Positions 61,101 through 64,000 of a stretch of DNA of 64,000 nucleotides are shown here, piece after piece. Positions within the stretch are counted from its first letter, which is position 1. The number at the start of each line of letters is the position of its first letter. Made by a program: the position numbers and the translations under genes. This DNA is from Dicaeum eximium (Eukaryota; Chordata; Aves; Passeriformes; Dicaeidae). The DNA lies in NCBI GenBank assembly GCA_013396995.1, contig VWZP01010576.1, forward strand, positions 738,765 through 802,764. The letters run 5' to 3'. Below the pieces are notes generated by a model that was given only the letters and a program-made list of their open reading frames with translations, did no database searches and was not told where the DNA came from.

Positions 61101-63652
61101 ATTTAGCTCTTTGGTGCTGTCAGTTCTGGTGTGCTCCTGAGCCAACAACAGGATGCATGCCAAAGGACTACAGGCAATGGCTTGGAAAGGTGTGTAACAC
61201 ATACCATATCTTTTTTCAAACACGTCTTCAACTTCCTTTCTCAGGTCTGTAATTCGCAAATTCCATTCGTCTGCAGAGAAAAGAGGAGGACATGTCAGAC
61301 TATGAACAAAACTGAGAATCTCTTGTAAAATCTGTGTTACCACTAAATTAAGTATGAAGTGCGTACTTTTACTTGCAAACAGATGCCTGCTGAGTGCAGT
61401 ACAGACTACACCTTAAAATGCATGGATACATTAAAAAAGAATAAAAGTACAGAATAAAATATTTACAATTACTTCCCAAAGTTGTATATTAAATGAAGTT
61501 AAAAAACCACAATACAAACCAGGTTAAAGTAACTTCCAAAAATTATTTCTCTCTTTGATGGCTCAGTCAGCAGCTTGTGCTGGCAACAGGGGTAAGGGCA
61601 GTTTATAGCTGCTGTTGATAATTATCTAAATTTGAGTGCTGAAAAGCTTAACTAGTGAACCTTGATAAAGCTAACACAATGTACGTGGAGTTATTTGGGT
61701 GCAAATCTGTACAACTACATGAATACAAAGCATGGAGATAAAATCACCTTTAATTTTCATCTTACCAAAATCGAAATGTATTTCTTTGCTACTCCCACTA
61801 TTGGCCGCTTTATTAGCCGACTTGGGGCTCCTCTGCCTCCTGTGATGGGGTACGTAGTCATCGTCATCATCTTAAACACACAAAAAAAAATTACTGATTT
61901 TTTAGTCAAGGAACTCTTGTGTGCCACTTCAACTGCCTTGAATTACAAAACTCTAACAGAAATACGGAACTGTGTTTATCAGGGCAACAAATTTTGCAGC
62001 AAATAACTGAGTAACTCAGAAAACTCCTTTTCTTACCTGTGAAGGAAAAACTTGTTCCTTCAAAAGGGCCTGTGCAATGCACAAGACAGCAAAATACAAA
62101 GCTGCTTCTGTATTTTCTAAGGAAAACAACAGTGTCTTCTGAATCATGGTTGGATATTGCATGATCATAAAATGACCATGCATCACCAAAAAGAATCCCA
62201 AAATAAATTCTGCACATAGGGAGTACCTTTTTTATCTAAGTGGAAGTAATACCATTTTACTTTTGTGGTAGAAGCTTTTACATATATGCAGAACTTAATG
62301 ATTCTTCTCATTTGAACTTTTCTGTTGAGGTAATGTTGGAGTTCTTTACATGCTGAATTGTAAAATGGTGAAAGTAATGTAAGAAGTGTCCACTCTGCCC
62401 CAAATGCCTTGCCTACTTTCAAAATTGCTGATAGGGTGCTCCTATTTAAATTTCACAAGGAAAACATACAAACTGCTGTCAGACATAATTTCAAAACCAG
62501 CACACTAAGCCCAATATGCTTCACTATATTCTGGTTTTCTAATACTTTTCCACCAGCTTCATTTACCAAGCAGTGCACAACCCAAACTACAGTCAACACA
62601 AGCAAACAATTCCCTTGATTCAGTGCCAAGTAATGCAGGCTTCAGAAAACACAATGTGGATATAAAAATGTCCAACCAACTGAAATTAATGACCTGAGGA
62701 ACTGACCTTCACCAGTGATTTCAGCCTCAGACTCCTCACTTGCATGTGGCGAGTCATGGTGGGAGGAATCTGAAATGGAAAAACAGAACTGATGAAAGAT
62801 GGACATGGACAAGAGTTTCAAGCAAACACTCCATGCCTTTGCATCTAAACCAACATTGCCAAGGAAGCTCCTTGCACTCACAGCATGCAACAAAAATAGA
62901 AGCAAAGATATTTTACCATGAGCCATTGAGCAATTCCAGACAGAGGCAAGGAGGTGAGGATAACACTTGCTAAAATGCACGTGCAGCAGTGGAGAACAGC
63001 TGCTATGATAGAAGGAAATTCCATAGTCTTGGCTTGGTAGGGTTAATAGAATCTAACACTATTTCATCAGCTCTTACTTCATTGCTATCAGATCTCTGGC
63101 AGCTGCCTTCAAAAATATAAAGTAAAAATATATTCCTGACCGCACAGAACTTATAAAAGCAGAAAGATTAATGGGTCCATAAACCAAACCAAACCACAGA
63201 GCAAACGAGAGGTACAGGATCGGAAAAAAATCCCAGACGAAGCATCTTTAACCAGGCTAAACTGAAGGGCATGGATGCATTTCTGTGCAGAACCCCACAG
63301 AAGGGATCAGGAAGGAACAAAAGATCTCAACTTCCTGTGAATCTATTTACATTGTCATGTCAAATAACAAAAAACAGCAGAGGTAGCATATGATGATTAT
63401 TATACTGCTGCAATTCACGTACACAGATCCCAGAGCCCTTAAATGAAGGCTTGCACTAACGTGTCTCACTCTGGCAATACAAAATAAACCAAAAGCTTTT
63501 AATGAAAGAAATCAGGGTGATAAAATCATCTTGAATTTTCATTCTACCAGAATCGAACTCTTCTCGTTTTCTTCTCCGAATGTTGGACATTTCATTAGCC
63601 GAAGAGGTGCTCTTCTTCCTCTTGTCAGGGGGGTAGTAGTCATCATCATCAG
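35115..63652 (-). CDS. GTF2I: GTF2I (TFII-I), 3' part: five I-repeats and C-terminus; 5' end outside the window
   Basis: TFII-I is a nuclear transcription factor of helix-loop-helix-like I-repeats that binds Inr and E-box elements. It is also a cytoplasmic BTK and PLC-gamma partner. Coding exons seen, 5' to 3': 63652-63548, 62769-62707, 61870-61766, 61270-61205, 59702-59519, 58127-58066, 55608-55537, 54841-54658, 54343-54285, 50112-50041, 49531-49348, 48884-48826, 48168-48085, 47612-47517, 46005-45940, 44773-44590, 43726-43674, 43140-43030, 42209-42126, 41309-41126, 40194-40166, 37473-37435 and 35173-35115. All are AG/GT and in phase; together they give 734 residues plus TAG if every exon is used. 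The five repeats match human R2-R6, so R1 and the leucine zipper lie upstream. The symbol rests on motifs such as VEGLPEGIPFRRP and GIPRLERILLAKNRIRFVIKK-type cores, which fit GTF2I better than GTF2IRD1. Confidence 0.96.
35174..37434. other. GTF2I intron with a CR1 copy, otherwise unremarkable
   Basis: AT-rich intron between the last two coding exons. The only clear element is the CR1 fragment at 36735-36955. Short open frames near 36.1-36.7 kb have no recognisable similarity. Confidence 0.5.
36735..36955 (+). mobile_element. CR1 LINE 3' fragment in a GTF2I intron
   Basis: Plus-strand CR1 end: 'aaaacatttcttcaccaaaa', 'gggttatcaagccctggcag', 'aagtggtggagtcaccgtgc', 'gcttggaggtgtttaaaagc', then a decayed 'aatgactatgagtctatctg' tail. 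Antisense to GTF2I. Confidence 0.88.
38798..38850. repeat. Imperfect CTG/CTT trinucleotide repeat in a GTF2I intron
   Basis: Runs of gctgctgctgctgctggtg pass into cttctgcttctgcttc over about 50 bp. A chance leucine-rich open frame (38710-38961) runs through it and is not a gene. Confidence 0.85.
41126..42209 (-). CDS. GTF2I: GTF2I I-repeat 6 (exons 42209-42126 and 41309-41126)
   Basis: The 84-base helix exon reads DDESERPTRAENARQLREQV. The 184-base core has VPYRKITNNPGCVLVDGMP, then APSYLELSSMRKILEAAEF and FTVIR, matching human R6, the most divergent repeat of the family. Confidence 0.95.
42405..42543 (-). mobile_element. CR1 LINE 3' fragment
   Basis: Plus strand reads as reverse-complement CR1: 'tagaatgatttggtttgcaa', 'cccctgccatgggcagggac', 'accttccactagaccaggct', 'aacacttccagggatga'. 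About 140 bp, in the GTF2I intron between repeat 6 and its linker, in the same orientation as the gene. Confidence 0.92.
43880..44200 (-). mobile_element. CR1 LINE 3' end, about 320 bp
   Basis: Reverse-complement CR1 on the plus strand: 'gatttgggttggaaggagcc', 'cctgccatgggcagggacac', 'cccatccagcctggcctcca', 'tctgtcagtttaaagccatt', 'ctcccttgttctatcaccat'. It lies in the intron just below the GTF2I repeat-5 core exon. Confidence 0.93.
44590..46005 (-). CDS. GTF2I: GTF2I I-repeat 5 (exons 46005-45940 and 44773-44590)
   Basis: Helix exon ETWNAKITDLKQKVENLFN is nearly identical to human R5. The 184-base core has VEGLPEGVPFRQP, FGIPRLEKILRNK and KIKFIIKK. Linker exons 43726-43674 and 43140-43030 follow, the second ending GVEDLNIVQVSLP. 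That second linker exon contains a tempting internal donor (caa/gtaagc), which would break the frame. The donor actually fitting the phase is ccag/gtgtgt at 43030. Confidence 0.95.
45110..45480 (+). mobile_element. Possible LTR-like repeat containing an ambiguous base
   Basis: The sequence (cattgggccacctgttaaaa, gcccagggggaggagccaag, gacacctggcttttcaaacc) has the texture of an avian LTR and differs from the surrounding AT-rich intron. No copy of it exists elsewhere in the window to confirm this. An N is at 45344. Confidence 0.3.
49348..50112 (-). CDS. GTF2I: GTF2I I-repeat 4 (exons 50112-50041 and 49531-49348)
   Basis: Helix exon REDWNAKITKLRKEVEDIF, then a 184-base core with VFESHPECLVVEGLPEGVPF, TWFGIPRLERIIRG and KIHFVVKK. 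The linker exons that follow (48884-48826, 48168-48085, 47612-47517) encode a basic/serine stretch, an acidic VPEIEVTLED and a Thr/Ser-rich segment ending GREFSF, matching the human R4-R5 linker. Confidence 0.95.
50659..52105 (+). mobile_element. Second copy of the large LTR, interrupted by the same nested family
   Basis: This matches the element at 28763-30332 from 'gcatggttttggcagcaggg' to 'tggccaatgtcaacccatgg', including 'acttctcattatcctgctct' and 'aataaattcactttctatct'. It lacks recognisable retroviral genes. It is split at about 51035-51430 by an insertion related to that in the first copy, but in the opposite orientation. It lies in a GTF2I intron, antisense to the gene. Confidence 0.75.
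51035..51430 (+). mobile_element. Nested LTR-like element (plus orientation) inside the 50.7-52.1 kb LTR
   Basis: The plus strand begins 'tgttgccagatattttataa' and shows 'ctgtctcccacagag', 'tctaagcattcg', 'cacctatagccctaa' and 'ggagtcaaagagtcctgatt'. This is homologous to the reverse complement of 29270-29639. Flanks gcatgg (51029-51034) and gtatgg (51431-51436) may be a 6-base target duplication with one change. Confidence 0.65.
52818..53407 (+). mobile_element. Solo LTR of a different family, about 590 bp
   Basis: It starts TGTGCTGGTTTTG and ends CTGAACCCACCACA, the TG...CA form of a retroviral LTR. An AATAAA (gttaataaagttttctttat) lies about 135 bases from the 3' end. The end resembles that of the larger LTR family, but the body differs. 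No matching target duplication was found. It is in a GTF2I intron, antisense to the gene. Confidence 0.75.
53408..54284. other. GTF2I intron remainder, nothing recognised
   Basis: Mixed AT-rich intron between the solo LTR and the repeat-3 linker exon. No exon, repeat or RNA gene was recognised. Confidence 0.4.
54658..55608 (-). CDS. GTF2I: GTF2I I-repeat 3 (exons 55608-55537 and 54841-54658)
   Basis: Helix exon AKEDWHAKVTKLRKTVDQIF, then a 184-base core with FEAHPDDLYVEGLPDNVPF and IIQVGHRIKFVIKR. Close to human R3 (FEAHPNDLYVEGLPENIPF from memory). Linker exon 54343-54285 follows. Confidence 0.95.
55609..58065. other. GTF2I intron between the repeat-2 linker and repeat 3
   Basis: About 2.5 kb of intron. 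The stretch at 56.1-56.7 kb is more GC-rich than its surroundings and may be an old repeat, but I cannot place it in a family. No exon was recognised. Confidence 0.4.
59519..61270 (-). CDS. GTF2I: GTF2I I-repeat 2 (exons 61270-61205 and 59702-59519)
   Basis: The first exon gives the helix DEWNLRITDLRKEVEDVF. The 184-base exon gives the core with VEGLPEGIPFRRP and YGIPRLERILLAK, ending RIRFVIKK. In mammals this repeat carries the basic DNA-binding region. A linker exon (58127-58066) with a proline-valine run follows. Confidence 0.95.
59703..61204. other. GTF2I intron inside I-repeat 2
   Basis: About 1.5 kb of intron. A GC-richer block at 59.88-60.2 kb could be an old transposon. No conserved coding signal was found. 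Confidence 0.4.
61766..61870 (-). CDS. GTF2I: GTF2I exon copy B (duplicate of the 63.6-kb exon)
   Basis: This 105-base, phase-1 exon starts with a run of aspartates and ends HFDF before the tryptophan-bearing exon of I-repeat 2 (DEWNLRITDLRKEVED). By my alignment it is about 71% identical in DNA to copy A but only 15 of 35 residues agree. The REFNFE-like end (IHFDF) makes it the better match to the human exon, so it is probably the constitutive copy. Confidence 0.88.
62037..62069 (-). CDS. GTF2I: Possible 33-base GTF2I micro-exon
   Basis: A pyrimidine-containing acceptor (cattgcacag) and a very good donor (cacag/gtaaga) bound 33 bases. Entered in phase 1 they read GPFEGTSFSFT and keep phase 1, so the piece fits in frame between the 62.7-kb and 61.8-kb exons. 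The same element occurs in the upstream duplicate at 63789-63823, but there it is 35 bases and would shift the frame. Expression is unproven. Confidence 0.4.
62707..62769 (-). CDS. GTF2I: GTF2I 63-base cassette exon, Ser/Glu-rich
   Basis: Symmetric phase-1 exon of 21 codons between the two duplicated 105-base exons. It encodes a serine/histidine start (SSHHDS) and an acidic end (SEESEAEITGE), similar to the human 'SEDPEVEVTIE' linker. The acceptor (tttccatttcag) and the donor (g/gtcagt) are acceptable. Symmetry makes it a natural cassette exon. Confidence 0.8.
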
Positions 63653-64000
63653 CTACAAGAAAGAAAAGAATATGTAGCACTGGAACTTCTTAGAATTACA
63701 AAAGTCTAACAGAATTAAGGAACTGTACTTATCACAGCAACAAATTTTGCAGCAAGTAAGAGTAACTTCAGAAAGTTCCCTTTCTTACCTGTGAAGGAAC
63801 AACACTTGTTCCTTCAGAAGGACCTGTGCAAAGCACAGGATAGCAAAAAACAAAACTGATTCTGTACTTCCTAAGGAAAACAACATTGTCTTCTCAAACA
63901 TGACTGGGCATTGCATGATTATAAAATGACCATGCAATGGCAAAATGAATCCCAAAATAAACTGTGCAGTTAGGGACTACTTTTTTATCTAACTGGAAGT
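63512..64000. repeat. Upstream copy of the GTF2I tandem duplication, cut by the window end
   Basis: Homologue of 61735-62250, carrying exon copy A and a 35-base version of the micro-exon. The similarity continues to the last base, so the duplicated block is longer than can be seen. Confidence 0.88.
63548..63652 (-). CDS. GTF2I: GTF2I exon copy A (acidic-basic linker before I-repeat 2)
   Basis: This is a 105-base exon with an AG acceptor and a GT donor, phase 1 at both ends. It encodes an acidic DDDDYYPP start, then a lysine/arginine-rich stretch (DKRKKS, RRRKR) that could act as a nuclear-localisation signal. It matches the single human 'DDDYSPP...KR' exon in kind. It is paralogous to the exon at 61766-61870: same length, same phase, and similar intron on both sides. 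It could be included together with, or instead of, that copy. Confidence 0.8.

Larger units (their letters stand above)
61735..62250. repeat. Downstream copy of a tandem duplication in GTF2I
   Basis: This stretch, containing exon copy B and the 33-base micro-exon, is homologous to 63512-64000. Intron flanks align closely: 'gataaaatca(c/t)ctt(t/g)aattttcat' on one side, and 'gcaacaaattttgcagcaa', 'taaaatgaccatgca' and 'ttttttatctaa' on the other. The offset drifts from 1782 to 1753 bases because of indels. Confidence 0.88.

Noticed and set aside
1..64000. CRISPR array, operon, phage or other prokaryotic defence system
   Set aside because: All genes are vertebrate and intron-split. The tandem repeats are contiguous minisatellites without spacers.

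Overview
The window is vertebrate nuclear DNA, most likely from a bird and probably a songbird. Genes are split by short GT-AG introns. The interspersed repeats are CR1 LINEs with the ATTCTATGAT-type 3' tail plus several LTR families of avian style, and no Alu- or B1-like SINE is visible. The order RCC1L - NCF1 - GTF2I corresponds to part of the human Williams-Beuren region (7q11.23). All three genes lie head to tail on the minus strand, so they read from high to low coordinates.

Layout: 1-2784 is intergenic with one LTR fragment. RCC1L (mitochondrial RCC1-like protein) occupies about 2785-17750. Its 11 coding exons were reconstructed with every splice phase agreeing (444 codons plus stop), and its 5' exon lies in a CpG island. 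Just upstream is a 23-bp minisatellite (18091-18405). NCF1 (p47phox, the organiser of the phagocyte NADPH oxidase) has 11 coding exons between 26858 and 19008 (389 aa), with a polyadenylation signal at 18693. The interval 26.9-33.3 kb holds no recognised gene but has a large LTR with a second element nested in it.

GTF2I (TFII-I) fills 33.3-64.0 kb and continues upstream beyond the window. The 3' part present here has 23 in-frame coding exons encoding five I-repeats (equivalent to human R2-R6) and the C-terminal tail. A spliced 3'-UTR exon is inferred after them. Each I-repeat core sits on an exon of exactly 184 bp. Introns carry CR1 fragments and LTRs, notably a second LTR with a nested element at 50.7-52.1 kb.

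The three proteins do not form one pathway: RCC1L acts in mitochondria, NCF1 in oxidase assembly, and GTF2I in nuclear transcription. Their adjacency is conserved synteny.

No CRISPR array, operon or prokaryotic system is present. The most unusual structure is a partial tandem duplication inside GTF2I. Two 105-bp, phase-matched coding exons (63548-63652 and 61766-61870) have conserved intron flanks but strongly diverged peptides, and each has a paired micro-exon candidate. All comparisons with human proteins are from memory; nothing was run against a database.
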